A stretch of DNA of 64,000 nt from Tubulanus polymorphus (GCF_964204645.1 NC_134029.1:16262450-16326449), one strand, 5' to 3'; shown: positions 21,795 to 34,689, numbered from the stretch's first letter. The notes: generated by a model not told the origin, from the sequence alone. Numbers and translations are program-made.

Positions 21795-24297
21795 ATATAA
21801 TACGCGTACCAGCATGATCACTCACCCGTGACCGAATTCGAAACTGACTGCGAAATCGTGTGGTGCAAGCTCACAACTAACAAAGCGAAGCACCTCTACC
21901 TATGCTGCTACTACAACCCGGACACTGCCAACAAGGACCAATATCAGGAACTCTACAAAAGTGTAGAAAAGGCAGTCACATCAGTCAACAACTCAAATAT
22001 CCTTATAGGTGGAGATTTCAACCTACCAGGATGGGCTTGGAACAAAGTGGAACTAAAGCCAGGTACTACTCAAGTACAAACACACCATGATTTCCTGGAA
22101 ATGCTGAATGACTATGGCCTGACCCAGATAGTAGAGGAACCCACTAGGGGCGAACATACCCTCGATCTGCTGGTCACTAACAACCCAACACTCGTTCAAC
22201 GAACAGATACCATGCTAGGAATATCAGACCACGATGTCGTGTATGCTGAGATGAATATCCAGCCCTCTCATAGCAAACAAAAGCCTCGGAAGATACTCCT
22301 GTACAACAGGGCAAACTGGGAAAACATGCGATGCGATATGAAATCCACGCTCGCCCAAGTAACCGAAATGTCCAACAATGGAAACTCAACTGAGGATCTT
22401 TGGAACAACTTCAAAAAACACCTTGAAGTGTGTCCAAAATTATTCCACATAAAAATATCAGGAAAAGAGACAGCAGACCATGGATAGACCAAGCTCTCCG
22501 TCGACGCATCAAACAACGTGATCGCCTCCACCGCAAAATGAAGAAATCAGGACACCCTGAGCATAGAGCCAAATACAGGGAAAGCAGGCGATTAGTGCAT
22601 AGAGATATCAGGAGAGCTTACTGGAAGTATATTGAAACCGTCGTAACCCAAAGTACCAATGATAACACCAGCCAGTTTACTTGTCTTAAAAAGTTTTGGA
22701 CCTACATTAAACACAAAAAATCAGACAGCACTGACATCCCACCGCTAAAAGATCAAGGGAAACTTCAGAGCTCTAACCAGGACAAAGCTAACATCCTTAA
22801 CCGGCAATTCCAGTCTGCGTTCTCTCGTAAGACCAACCTCTCCGAAGACGAACTGCAACAGAGATGTAGCAGTATCGATCAACACCACGAAATGATGGAC
22901 ATTAGCATATCAATACCAGGAGTTACTAAACTACTGAAGAACCTCGATCCCTCAAAAGCTGCAGGCCCCGACAACATAAAACCATGCATACTAAAAGAAC
23001 TCGCAGAAGATATCGCTCCAATACTGACCCTCATATTCAGGAAATCGTATGACTCATCAGAATTACCAACAGACTGGCGCTGAGCAAACGTTGCTCCTAT
23101 CTTCAAAAAAGGAGAGAAGTACGCAGCCGAGAATTATCGCCCTATTTCACTGACATGTTTATGTTGTAACATTCTAGAACACATCATAACGAGCAGCATC
23201 ATGAAACATGGAGAGACACTCAACATACTCTACAAGATGCAGCACGGATTCCGCAGCGGACTGTCATGTGAGACCCAACTGACAGAGTTCATTGACGATG
23301 CAACCCTCAACATGGAGGCCGGTAAACAGACAGACTGCATCATATTGGACTTTAGTAAGGCATTTGATAAAGTGAGTCACCAGTTACTAGTGGAAAAACT
23401 GAGAAGATATGGTATCACAGGGAAAACAAATGCCTGGATCAAAGCCTTCCTCACCAATCGTATGCAGACAGTAGTAGTCTCAGGAGAGTCATCAAACCCT
23501 GTAAGCGTTGAATCAGGTGTACCGCAAGGATCAGTACTGGGGCCGAGCCTATTCCTATGTTACATTAACGACATCCCAGACAATATCCACTCAACAGCTA
23601 GGCTATTCACGGATGACACATTGGTCTATCTCACTGTCTCATCCCAGCAAGAGGCACACATACTACAACAAGATTTAAACCAACTAGCGGAATGGGAAGA
23701 CCGGTGGCTCATGGCATTTCACCCTGAAAAATGCCATGTCCTCAGCATAAAAAAGGGACGAGCTACAGCATACCCTTACACACTGCGGAACCACATCCTA
23801 AGTCACGTGCAGTCGGCCAAGTACCTGGGCGTAACGATCTCCAATAACTTAAACTGGTCGCCGCATGTCAGGTCTCTATGTAGCAAAGCCAATCGCACAA
23901 TAGGATTCCTTAAACGGAACGTAAACATCAGCTCGAAACACGTCAAGGAGGCGGCCTACAAGTCGCTAGTAAGACCGCTCGTCGAATACGCCAGCTCGGT
24001 CTGGGAGCCCCATACCAAGACAGACATCCACAGAAACCAGGAAGCAGTCGTTCTTCCCTCGCACTATCCGAGAGTGGAATAAACTCCCTGCAGACCTGGT
24101 GTCAGTCGACAGCCTTGCAAGCTTCAAGGCTGCTCTCCCTAGCCAATAGTATATTCATGGCTATTTTAATTAAAACAACAAAAAAAACAAAAAATATCCT
24201 TTAAATTTCTCCCTGATACTTATATTTATCCTCTGCGCACCCCCGAAAACTGTAATATTCATTGATGCTGACAGTAAACGGAAGAAGAAGAAGAAGT
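21795..24297 (+). mobile_element. Non-LTR retrotransposon (jockey/CR1-like), 5' truncated
   Basis: Carries an apurinic endonuclease remnant followed by reverse transcriptase on the plus strand. It ends after the coding region in a short 3' UTR and an (AAG)n tail near 24282-24296. The 5' end is missing: coding begins in the middle of the endonuclease at ~21800. Target duplications were not identified. Confidence 0.85.
21801..24146 (+). pseudogene. LINE endonuclease/reverse transcriptase polyprotein (broken)
   Basis: The endonuclease C-terminal half is recognisable by NILIGGDFNLPGWAW and GISDHDVVY. After a frameshift near 22435, the linker and RT palm follow, with AAGPDNIKPCILKEL, ILDFSKAFDKVSH, GVPQGSVLGPSLFL and the catalytic box FTDDTLVY (FADD in most relatives). 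A TGA at 23081-23083 interrupts the frame, and the C-terminus has an internal deletion with frame change near 24040, since the usual FFPRTIREWNKLP string appears in another frame. Such proteins nick the target and copy RNA into it. This copy cannot be active. Confidence 0.85.
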
Positions 24298-25772
24298 ATC
24301 TGATATTGCCTTCTCTTCATACGTATAGGTACTCGTACCGGTTTAACTGCAGTTTAGGTCACCTTTCTACTGTGTGGTGCTAGTGTTATTAAAGAATAGT
24401 GTTATGGTAAGGTTAGGTACTTAAGTCAGTAACCTGTCTGTGTTTTAGTTTCACGATCGGATATTTTCACAAACCACATTTGTTATATAAGCCCATCCGA
24501 TTATAAAAAAGCTTACCACCAACGATTAGGTTAACTAACTAGGTTAGGTACATCATAACCACTAGGGACACCTAAAAGTGCAGTCGCTCCCTCCTGGTTA
24601 GGTATGTTCATGTCCGCGCGGGGCGCCACTATCGATTGTGACGACCATTATTGATTAGGAAAAGTGTGATGCGCGTTTTTACTAGGCGTTTTGACATCGC
24701 GTAGTAAAATCATTCATAAAACCTGTCTATCAATGCAAATGAGCTAAAATCTTTTGGAATCAACCAATAAGATCGATCTTTATCACTTGGGGGTTGGTTT
24801 AGTGTATAAATCCGCATTTTAGTCGAAGAAAATAGAAATCGAAATATACCCTTTTTCAAGAGCAAAATTCGTCAGATTAGGACCCGGAATAAGTGACGAA
24901 TCATCAGGAATCGGAAGGTTTAGGATCTTAAAATTCAAATACTGAAAACCGCATGATTTTATTTCGTGTCGGGCCTAATTTTCTACTTTTCTTAAATAAA
25001 ATCCATTTAGCAAATAATATATAAAATTGGTATATCTAAATCAATTTGCAATAGGAGCCTATGGCTATAGACCTAACTGACAGGCCTTGATAATCATGTT
25101 TATTCATTTCAAAAATTAAGTAGTGAAAAAAATAATTTCATCTGAAATCATATCAATATTTCTCAATATTTCACATTTTTTCTTGCCGTTACCATGGAAA
25201 CCTAATAATAATAATCTATATAATAATAGATACTCCTAGATAAACTTAGGGCAAACATAAACTATTGATAACTAGTTATTCTATCCCCTTTCTACATCAT
25301 AACTTTTGATCTAACATCGATATTTTCATTCCGCATTTGGAGTCAGATAAAAATTTTGGGTCTTTCAACTGTCACCTGAAAGTGCTATGAGTGTATTGCT
25401 CTTTAAATTTCTAGTCTATCTCTTTTAGTTTAAGAGATATTGAAGTTTGTTTACATGAAATATTGCCTTCTTAGATCACAGTTTTTGTGTATTAAAACAT
25501 GAAGACACTTTTCGCTCAAATTTTCAAACTTCAATTTGCGATATCTCGAAAACTACTGAAGATAATTCAAAAATTTAAAAAGCATATTGCTATTTGAGCC
25601 CTCCCCATTCCAACAAGCTTTCTTTCAGTAAGACTAAGAATAAGATTGGAGCTATTTGAATTTTTTATGGATATATAGCTATCCTGGTACCTAAAAATGA
25701 TTCATTAAACAATACATAAGCTTCGTGAAATTTTTGCTTTCATTCATTTAAAAAATGCATTTCTTAGTCTTT

Positions 25773-25818
25773 ACCTACGAGCAATTATCTGAAATTATTC
25801 AGATAATTGTTCGTAGGT
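25773..25818. repeat. Hairpin, 21-bp arms
   Basis: ACCTACGAGCAATTATCTGAA, loop ATTA, and its inverse with one mismatch. A related hairpin with GAGCAATTAT occurs at ~33224-33252 inside the Mutator-like element. Confidence 0.8.
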
Positions 25819-26403
25819 CTTACGTTCTTACTTGATTCTTACTACGTTAATTACTTCCGCGTTTGGTTTCTCGAGAATCGGCAGTTGATGATGGCGCGTT
25901 TGAGGACTATGGATCTGCGCCAAGTGAGAATTCATAGCGGAAGTATGTCAAGTGAGAATGTGAAAATGCGAATAAGTTGACAGGCGAAACGTCGAATAAT
26001 AGTACACAGATGGCGTTACTATTTCTGCGCCTAGACTGGTTGCCTGGCCCATTCAATATATATAATATGTAATAGATGAAGTGACGGACGCCTCGTCACA
26101 GCTTGATTCAATTTTTCATAGTAAGAAATGATAGCGATTGGGGAAAACAACCTCAAGTACGGGGTAACGAAGTCGAAAACACTCAAAATATTGTCAGTGA
26201 CAAGGAGCACACTTAAATGTTGAATGAAACTGGAAAGAGAATCAACTCCAATATTTCATATTGAAATTGTACTGTAGTTGAACCCAAAGCAATGAATTAA
26301 TGAAGAAATTAAATCAATTCTTAGTCAAAACTTGGAAAATTTAAATGCTCGAGTTAAGGGGTGGGAAGAAAGAAGATGAAACTGTAACTCTGTAACTGTA
26401 AGT

Positions 26404-26467
26404 TTTGATTCATTTCTGAAATTTGGGCTTGATATATTATAAGCCCAAATTTCAGAAATGAATCAAA
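26404..26467. repeat. Perfect 27-bp inverted repeat
   Basis: Left arm 26404-26430, 10-base loop (GATATATTAT), right arm 26441-26467; the arms are exact reverse complements. It could form a long hairpin in RNA or a cruciform in DNA. Confidence 0.9.
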
Positions 26468-27085
26468 CCTCATAATTCTTTAATCTTATATTATAAGATC
26501 AAATGAAATTTAATATTTTAATTTTTGCGAGAAAAAAAACTTGAAAAATTTCTTATAAATCAGGTCTCGGTACCACTGTCTGCTAAAAAGATTATTCTTT
26601 CGGTTTAGATAAAGTGTCATTTTTTAATGGTTTAAAACTCTTTGTGAAACCCGTAACCAATGACATTTCTATGGTGGAAACTGAGAGGGGTTTTTGCAAT
26701 ATTGAAGAATTTTGACCTGGTAGTTAATTTAGAAATTAGCTCCATTTGGAAATAAAAGGAAGATGAGAAGATTACCAACGCATTTCTTAATTACCTTCAA
26801 AAAGAAAAAAAATACGCGTTTGAAACGCACAAATCGGAAAATTATTTTCTGCTAGAAAAAACTCGAATTAGCAGGGAATGCGAATGTCAGTACAAAAATT
26901 GATTTCTCTTGCGAAAAATATACATTTCTTTCTAATCCGCCGGGAATACGGTTCAAAATAAGCAGTCCACGCGGCCAGCGGTTCCGAATTCCTTATTTGG
27001 TGAAGAAGGGGCGGAGACTAATGTTTTTGCCGACCGCGATGTTGCTGCTGCTCGAGAGCGAGACTACGCCGTGCCGATCCGGGTC

Positions 27086-27175
27086 GACCCTAGTTCCAGG
27101 ACGCGTTAACTACCTTTCAATTTTCGGTTACGGATACACTGCAGACATAGAATTCATTGAGCCAAGGTCGTTACC
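27086..27175. repeat. Left terminal inverted repeat of the Mutator-like element
   Basis: Begins GACCCTAGTTCCAGG and pairs with 33793-33882 in reverse. The first ~54 bp are exact; the remainder is diverged. Confidence 0.85.
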
Positions 27176-27203
27176 GCAACCTGGAAACGCCATATAAACA
27201 AAC

Positions 27204-27701
27204 GGCATCAGACCACAATTAGGTTAGTAGCTCGAAGATGCGTAGGGCCGGACCGGACCCCAAAAATAGTACCTAGAGTGAAGAAGAGGTCCCCCATAAA
27301 TGTTGCCATAATTTCTGCAAATGGGATAGGTAACGAATTTCGGTTATATGTATGAAATCCATTGATCCTGAGAGACAGATCGATGATGAAATAAGGGATT
27401 CCCTGGACTTTTTTTGCTTGGAGTAAGGGTACCAAACACGGTGGGAGATTCCCTTAGATATTTGGCTCGGATGTACTGGCATACCTGTACTGGGATACCC
27501 CTCCTTTCTAAAGGTTTGATTATTTCAAAAGTTAGGTTGGGTATGTGGGGCGAAAACCACTTCAATGCGTAGCTAAGATGCTGGCCTATGAGCCATAAGC
27601 AGGATTTCCCCTGAATTTACGCGCTTATATATGAACTAAACTCTCGAATTTCTTGTTTTTACTATAGGATATAGAAGATTTTGGAATAGTGGTCTGAGCT
27701 C
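27204..27701. mobile_element. 498-bp MITE with 4-bp target duplication, copy 1
   Basis: Starts GGCATCAGACCACAATT and ends AATAGTGGTCTGAGCTC, giving imperfect inverted ends around CAGACCAC(A/T)ATT. Flanked by AAAC on both sides (27200-27203, 27702-27705). Nearly identical to 46171-46667. The ORFs inside are not conserved between the copies (a GA present here is lost in copy 2). Confidence 0.88.
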
Positions 27702-28673
27702 AAACAACCGTCTGTCCGCCCGTCTCCTCTTTATCATAAAAATCTTTTACCCTCCTTTTAATGTAAAATCCTTCCTTCAATTGAAATCCTTTTGCAAATC
27801 ATTGATAAAATGATGACGAAAAGGCCAGAGCCCAGGTCCTAGGTCCTTATCTCTACAATCCACCAATGCAATGTCCAATAAAAAATACAACAAGAAAGCG
27901 TGTAGGCTAATTTGTACTTTATGATTTACTTTCTCTATTTTACTGCAGTAACAGATGGAGTAAAAAGAATAACAATATATTGATAAAAGATTTCTTGAAA
28001 ATGCATAGGCCTACCTTTACTTACTGAAAGAAATACTGAATTCTTATGGTAGGATTAGGAACTACATTATTTGGAATTGGAATGATAACTATAATAACAG
28101 AAATTGATATCGACTGCAAAGAAATTAATTCTCAAATGAATATATGGATGGATAAATCAGCTAGCAATTAAGCGTACGTACGCGTGACTAAAACATTTAT
28201 TCCAAATACCGTGTTAAAGTGAACATTAGTGCAAGTTGGTATATGATTAGAATGGTGACATAAGTTAGATATTATCTTCCCTCATCATTAGTCACGCAGA
28301 TATCAGATAAGAAAAATAACATAGAAAAGAATGTTAAAAATACACTTGATAGCACATCAAAAGCGTTACAGTAAGCATGATAGGGGGAATGTGCAAGACA
28401 ACAGATTCTTAACAATACATACCTGAAGTTTCCAGAGATCTTCAAAAAAGAAAATATCTTATCAATGATTGATGAAATATACAATTGAGAATAGATAGGC
28501 CTACGTTAATTTTTCTCACATTTTGATATATCTGGTAAGGACAATACAAAAGATTCAAGCAATCATCGTTTAATCATTTCTATGAGTCATGGAATCATTT
28601 TTCATACCAATTAATTATTTAACCGCATCAAAATCAATAAAGATCACACATAACACAGAAAATACAAATTCCT

Positions 28674-31600
28674 TTAACGAACACATTGGAAACGATTACG
28701 CTTTGAAATCTGAATGCTACCAAAATAGGTTTTTAAGCTCTTAATATTCCTAGGCTCAAATGGAAACATTTCAATTTCTGAATTATTCAAACATTTAAAC
28801 AAATGCGATCGCATTTTTGACTGTTTTAAGACGATATCAAATACATTATGATCACCAGAAGCTAAACAATATGCAAAGGCGATTGCAAAAAGTCCGCAAT
28901 CATTACCACCGCTTTGTCTTTGTGGTGAATATAATTTCACAGTTATAATTCCATTATCACCTTGAGCATAGTTCGCATATAGAGAAACCAGCTGGGATTG
29001 TAGATCAGGGGTAATTTTTGGAGTCATAGAATCATAAACAGCAACTTCATTTCCTATACATGTCCACAAAACCCAGTGACTACCTACGTTATGGATTTGG
29101 ATACCGTCACCATGCATCGGAGCACTGAAGGAATTTGCTGATAGTAATATAGGATCCTTAAATCCATCTATGTATGGATATCTAAGGTGGATAAGATGCT
29201 GAGCAGCATGAATGTGTCTATCGTTCAACCACTCGTGGTTCAACAAACTATTAACATCCCCTGTAATCAAGCGAACATTACCAACAGCGATCAGGGTGTT
29301 GTCCGAAGACTTAATTTTCTCCCTGGTGGTCAACGACATAGGTCTACTTGAATTTTGAAATTCACATTTATCAGTTTCATGACAAACAGGCAAATTCACA
29401 CCCACATACTTTTTCATATCATCTGCATTTTTTCCGAAGCGTTTATGCCATTTCAAAGACTTTCTATGTTTTGGAGGTGGAGCATATGATAGGCCTATGT
29501 CTTCAGAAGCAGATCGCTTAGGAGCAGAGTGTGCCTTTCGATTGACGACTAGTGTTGTTTCATCCTGTGGTAGGCGTTTGGAAAAACGGTCACGGAGAGC
29601 AGTAGCTTCTTCAAGAAATTCCGCCAAGTCCTCATCCTCAATAAGATGAACCTGGTTTTTCAATTCATTTACAACAGCACAACACTTTTTTCGTAGAACC
29701 TTATTTTCCATATATTTTGGCTCAATCAACTGCGCAGACTGCACTTCAGGCTCATCGTCAGAAGAAACACAATCTTCGTTGTCCACAAAAGTAACACTGT
29801 TTGTTACATTGTCAATATTGGTAGGGATCAGATTGCATGTCTTCACAATAACTTCGTCAAGATAAAATCTTGGATTTGAGATATATGATGCGGCTAAGGA
29901 ATGAAATGAGTATTCAGAGAGACCGATGACAGCACACATGTGCTTACACGGTAATAAGGTTATCTGCCAGTCTTTACAAGTACAGCGCGGTAGTTCAGTA
30001 TTGGATCCTAGGTAAACTTGATAATGCTTAAGCCCACTCACCACTTTGAACCACTTATTTTTTTCGACTTCTATGGTATATTCTATGTTGGATTGCATAC
30101 GTTGTGTAATGTGGTCCACAAAATATCGTGGTCGATCAACGAGCCATAAAGGTACATTGGAGTTGTATTTCTTGTAACTACTACTATTTTTCACGTTCAG
30201 CTCAACATATCTGAAAAAAAATGCCAGTGAATTTCGAATAAAGTACATAATTCAATTAAAGTACATTTTTGTTTTTCCAAAGGATATTGTCAATACTCAC
30301 TTTTTATAACTCCTTGGTAGAAACATGTTAATAATAACATTAACTAATTCAGTCAGGGAACAGTTTTTGTAGCCCTGTAAAAATCCATACTTGAGGGCTT
30401 CATTTTGCCGTTCTACTCCATTCGTTGTTTGTATCGATGATGTTCGTAGATTTGGTTGATATGCTCTCACCCATCGCTGAAATATAAATTAATTTCAAAG
30501 CATTGCAGCATTACATGTTAGTATGGGCTAAAAGCTTGAGAAAAAGGGGGTACCTTTTTTCACTAAGCCAAGAATTTTGAAACCATCGACGTAACTTTGG
30601 ATTGACTTTCCAAATGTTAGATTGCTGAAGTTCATTGTAAGCCCAATTAAATCCTGCCTCTGTAGTTGATTCAGCAATATCTCTCATCAGTCCTTTCAAC
30701 ATTTCTCTGTTTTCTGAAAACGAAAACATATTAGGAATTTATGACAACATATAGGAAGCGCTCAAATAGTATTTTTGCTTTATTTGGGGTGGGGGTTCGG
30801 TTTAAGTACATGTACTAAACGCATAGGAAAAATTGGAAATATACTAAGGGGCATTTCTCGGGCAACTGGTACATATTTTGGACATTTCAATTTGGGAATC
30901 AAATTTTGCAGCCACAGTTATATCAAGCACATACCTCCAATTCCATTTTCAGATCTTGCGAGCCATTCGTTCCATGCTTTCTCTCTATGAAATTTACATA
31001 GTCTTACCAATACATCTAGCATAAATCAAAGAACTTTTACATTAATACCTTTGTCTAACAAAATTGTCGCAAAGCAATATCTTAACACTGCATACATCTA
31101 CCTTCAAAAGCACTTTCAATAGCATTTATTTCTGCCCAACAGCAATCAGTGATAAAATCCTGTGGCCTCCAATTTTCATTCCATGATTTGAAAACATCGA
31201 TGGCCTCTTTAATGCTTGCAGCGTCTTCGTGTTCTAAAATTATGTTTTTTATATATAATTAAATACCGCTACTGGTATACAGAATACCAGGTGTGTGATC
31301 AAGATTTTTTAAGCAAAATTTGTTCAAAGAACCAGTACGTATTTTAATGCTGTGATTATGTATACGATCATGGCTTAAAAGTACCTGGCATAAAAACTCC
31401 AACAACACAATAATTGACGTTTGTCTTAACACTTATAAAGAACAGGGGCATGGCATACTTCAGTGTCTTATATGTTGCATCAAGCAAACATATATCATTT
31501 CCATATCGCATCATCAAACGCTGCTGCCATTCGGTCTGATAACAAAATAGGTGGTGTTACCGATCACCTTCATCGGTATGATGAGCGGGTCGAAAAAAAA

Positions 31601-33783
31601 TTTTGCATTTGCATCAGCCTTCTTCCAATCATCGATTTGCAGTGATAAGTTTTCCTGATCATTCTGAAAATAAAAGATGCAAAATTGGGAATGGGGAATA
31701 GCCATTCAAGCATCATACTGATGGCTGAATTTATTTACCTTGCTTTTCTGATGAGTACACTTCTCATTCAACATGATATTTTCGATATCTTTATGAGTAG
31801 GGAAGTAACGACGGCGGTTCTCCGATACAGTCTGGTTCTTTAAAAGTTCATCTTTGACAAAATTACGGATGTACCGCATCATTTCAGACACTTTCTGAAC
31901 ACCGTTAAATGTCAGGCTGCGTATCTTCTGTACGATTACAGGATCAACAGGCTCGCACATATTTGCTGTCTGAAAATTAAAACACATACGGTACGCGTAT
32001 TTGTTAAATTCAAATGAGCAAAGTTCCAGTTAGAATATTTTTCAAAGCAATTAAAGCAAAGAAGTGTCAAGCAAGGTTTTAAGTAAATCATACTAAAATT
32101 CCTAGGCATATTAGAACTAGGCCTATTGTTTCACAGACAAATTACCTCATCCCCAACGGGGTGTTCTTTGTGGTCCTGGATGTCGGGCAACTGAATATGA
32201 TATTGTATTAATCCATTTATTGACAAGTCATGTAAATTCTGTCGGAGTTTCGCCGAACCGTTTTCTTTACAACGTACAGTGTTTCTGTTGATCTGAAATA
32301 AGGAAATAATTTCAATAATAAATCACATGATTTGAGTAACAACTCACAATACTTTAGGATTAAGTGGTATTCACCATTATATCAGGAAATCGAACAACCT
32401 GATTCACTTTTATCGATGCAGGGCAGTCAAGTTTTTTTGTGGTTTGGATCAGCGTACGGCGTTTGGTAAAAACATGATCCTCCTCCTAAAATATACAAAC
32501 TCACACCATAACCATCAAAATAAAACAACGACTTGTATTTAAAGACTTGCAGCGACAGAACAAAAAAGTTTGAATAGCCTACCATCAAATCATCTTTTTT
32601 CTTTTTGTATGTCTCCTTTTTACGTTTATTATAATCTATGCCTTGGTGACAGTTAAGCACCAGGGTCCAGTTCCACAGTTCCGAGTTAAGATTTAACTCC
32701 GAGTTAACTCATCGAAAATGAACTAGCTTTAACTCAGAGTTAACTCTAACGCACAACTGTGGAACTGGGTCCAGACGACTAACATAAATAAATGGCGTGC
32801 CATCAAAAGGAATTTCTTTCACACCAGTTCCAGTTGACGAAGTGGACTCCCAATAGATTCGCGGTGTCGAACATCTTTCTTTCAGCCAGTTTTTCCAATC
32901 TGAATTTGATTCAAATATATTATCCTACCTATTAATTTTATACAGTAGGTTAGGCCTAATTTAGCACACCCACACACATAATAGACATAGGGCCATGTTG
33001 TATGAGTCCAGGGTTCATAGTCTCCATGACCAGTCTCATTCTATGACTTTCAAGCACCTTTTCGAGCCCAATTCAATGACGCAATGTTACTAATACTGAA
33101 ACTTCGATGGCATATTTTGTTTTCATTGTAGTTGAGATAAATTAAGACTAGTGTGAACTAGACCTAACAACACAATGATCAGATCTGATGATGTATAATG
33201 CCTAAACTATAGATTATCTGTGACCGAGCAATTATGTTTAGATGATTGCTCGTAGCTGTGACTAACCACTTCGAAATCTATGCGCGCAGTAAGGTAGATC
33301 ACTCTCCAATGACCATGACCATGAATCAATGACTTTAGAGGCAATTCCATGACTTTCAAGGCCTTGAATTGACCTATTCCCATTTCATGACTTTCCATGA
33401 CTTTCAATGACCGCTATGAACCATATGACCCACAGCCCTCGCCCAAGTTGGGCAGTTGAAACATTGACATTGATGGTCCCTGTCCCTCACGGTAAACTGA
33501 TAAACTAGCAGCTGCTTATAAGCCTATTCTTTGGTCCATTGAATTAGGTGCTAGGTTATAGGCCTAACCGGCTAACGTTCTTTCTGCTGTGCTGTTATTC
33601 TTCGACAAGTCCAGACGATAGGCTTTTTTAATTTTAAAATGACACCTCTCGATCAATTGAAAACATACCTTCATTTCCAAAGTTCTTGTCTTTATGCTGA
33701 CAAACAAATTTAGTGCCAGTTTCGGCTTCGTATTCAGATATGTTTCTGAACACTTCTTCAGCGCGATTTAATATGACCGGCAT
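28674..33783 (-). pseudogene. MULE transposase with SWIM finger and Ulp1-like protease domain
   Basis: Minus-strand exons: 33783-33670, 32899-32583, 32485-32378, 32292-32146, 31969-31739, 31663-31385, 31233-31102, 31015-30935, 30713-30554, 30476-30301, 30210-28674. Catalytic acids lie in LLDATYKT, FITDCCWAEINAIE and TTNGVERQNE, with LCKFHREKAWNEWL between. The last exon has a SWIM finger (CTCKDW…LPCKHM) and a C48 protease domain with His (GSHWVLW), Asp (AVYDSM) and Cys (SGGNDCGLFAI). A cut-and-paste transposase is expected; the role of the protease is unknown. Damage: frame conflict in exon 1, a 107-bp MITE in exon 2, a one-base shift at ~31560, and a phase mismatch between exons at 30554 and 30476. 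Two of these could be sequencing or splice-model errors. Confidence 0.85.
32664..32770. mobile_element. 107-bp MITE inside a transposase exon
   Basis: Inverted ends GGTCCAGTTCCACAGTT and AACTGTGGAACTGGGT, with GAGTTAA-rich subterminal repeats. Flanked by CCAG at 32660-32663 and 32771-32774. It brings a stop codon into exon 2 of the transposase gene; sequence on either side of it belongs to one continuous reading frame. A diverged relative lies at 62653-62740. Confidence 0.85.
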
Positions 33784-33792
33784 TTTGATAGC

Positions 33793-33882
33793 GAAAACGA
33801 CCTTGGAATCTAATTGAACACTAAGAATGTGTATCCGTAACCGAAAATTGAAAGGTAGTTAACGCGTCCTGGAACTAGGGTC
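33793..33882. repeat. Right terminal inverted repeat of the Mutator-like element
   Basis: Ends …GGAACTAGGGTC at 33882. It immediately precedes the transposase ATG (33783), so it probably contains the promoter and most of the 5' leader. Confidence 0.85.
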
Positions 33883-33952
33883 AAACCGGACGTCAAGTGA
33901 CGTCATTTTTTTCTGACTTTGTCAGCTAGTCAGCTTACCAAAGGGACGTCCT

Positions 33953-33973
33953 CCGGGCGCCTTCGGCGCCCGG
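33953..33973. repeat. GC-rich hairpin
   Basis: CCGGGCGCC-TTC-GGCGCCCGG, perfect 9-bp arms, about 70 bp beyond the Mutator-like element's right end. Confidence 0.85.
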
Positions 33974-34689
33974 CGTCCGTCTATAAGATAGAGACCGGTA
34001 ACCAGTCTATAAGAATTTTTTACGCCGTGTAGGAATTCTTAATCGATCTTTCTCGTCTGTTTGTGTTAAAAGCGTTGATATTCCGAAGATGATGTTTGCC
34101 GGCTCGATGAACTGGTCAACTGGTTAATTTTAGGATACACTGGGGTCAAAAACTGCTTGTTTCAGGCCCCTCATTATGAGTTTTCCGGTTTGCTCGGCTA
34201 CCCGTACTGGCGGGGTATTCTAGAGAGGCTAATGAAAACTCCGGTTTGCTGAACCACCCCTCTTTGCGGGGATGCGGTATGATGTTTGATCTGACAGTTT
34301 CAAGTGGTTAATGGCTGTTTCAAGTGCTTACAACGATGCTTATTACTTCGTGGTACATGGTGGTTTAAAAAAAGATTTCATAATAATACGCTCACCGCGT
34401 GGGCTTCGTAGAAAGACCACTACCTGTGGCCTTCCCAAATTTTAATTGTCCTGTCCGATTTGGTTCATCCAATTGAGAGACTGCCTTTTCCAGTTAGGGC
34501 ATTTTTGGATCACGTCACTCCAGGAAATGACTTAACGCTTTTGGGCCCCTTCGTCGGTTCCACATGTTTCATTTGAGACCACAATGGTAACACCATGATG
34601 GTCAGTAACTGACCAATTGAGATATCCCCGAGTCTGACCACTTGACTTCGAATTTCGGAAATTTATCATGTAATGTTTGTTTTCAAACC

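Larger units (their letters stand above)
24298..27085. other. No gene recognised; two hairpins
   Basis: Intergenic sequence without a convincing ORF or exon. It contains two strong inverted repeats (25773-25818 and 26404-26467, listed separately). Confidence 0.5.
27086..33882 (-). mobile_element. Mutator-like DNA transposon with SWIM/Ulp1 transposase
   Basis: Bounded by inverted repeats 27086-27175 and 33793-33882. The outer ~54 bp are identical (starting GACCCTAGTTCCAGGACGCG) and the inner part is similar, sharing CAAGGTCGTT at the end. The element is ~6.8 kb and encodes one multi-exon gene on the minus strand whose start codon lies ~10 bp inside the right repeat. An 8-9 bp target duplication expected for Mutator elements was not found, so the outer limits may be off by a few bases or one flank has changed. 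Nested inside are a 498-bp MITE (27204-27701) and a 107-bp MITE within an exon (32664-32770). Confidence 0.8.

Noticed and set aside
20435-24641. ACTATCGATTGTGAC repeated at both sites as a target duplication of a 4-kb composite insertion
   Set aside because: Several independent elements lie between, and the repeats do not abut any element end.
27208-27565. Protein encoded by the 498-bp MITE (also 46175-46531)
   Set aside because: The frame differs between the two copies because of a small indel; no domain.
31528-31559. A 32-base intron in the Mutator-like transposase
   Set aside because: Borders are GT/AG-like, but the length is too short for splicing; a one-base frameshift explains the data better.
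27073-33895. Target-site duplication of the Mutator-like element
   Set aside because: No 8-10 bp match found in any alignment of the two flanks; only a short CCGG similarity, judged chance.
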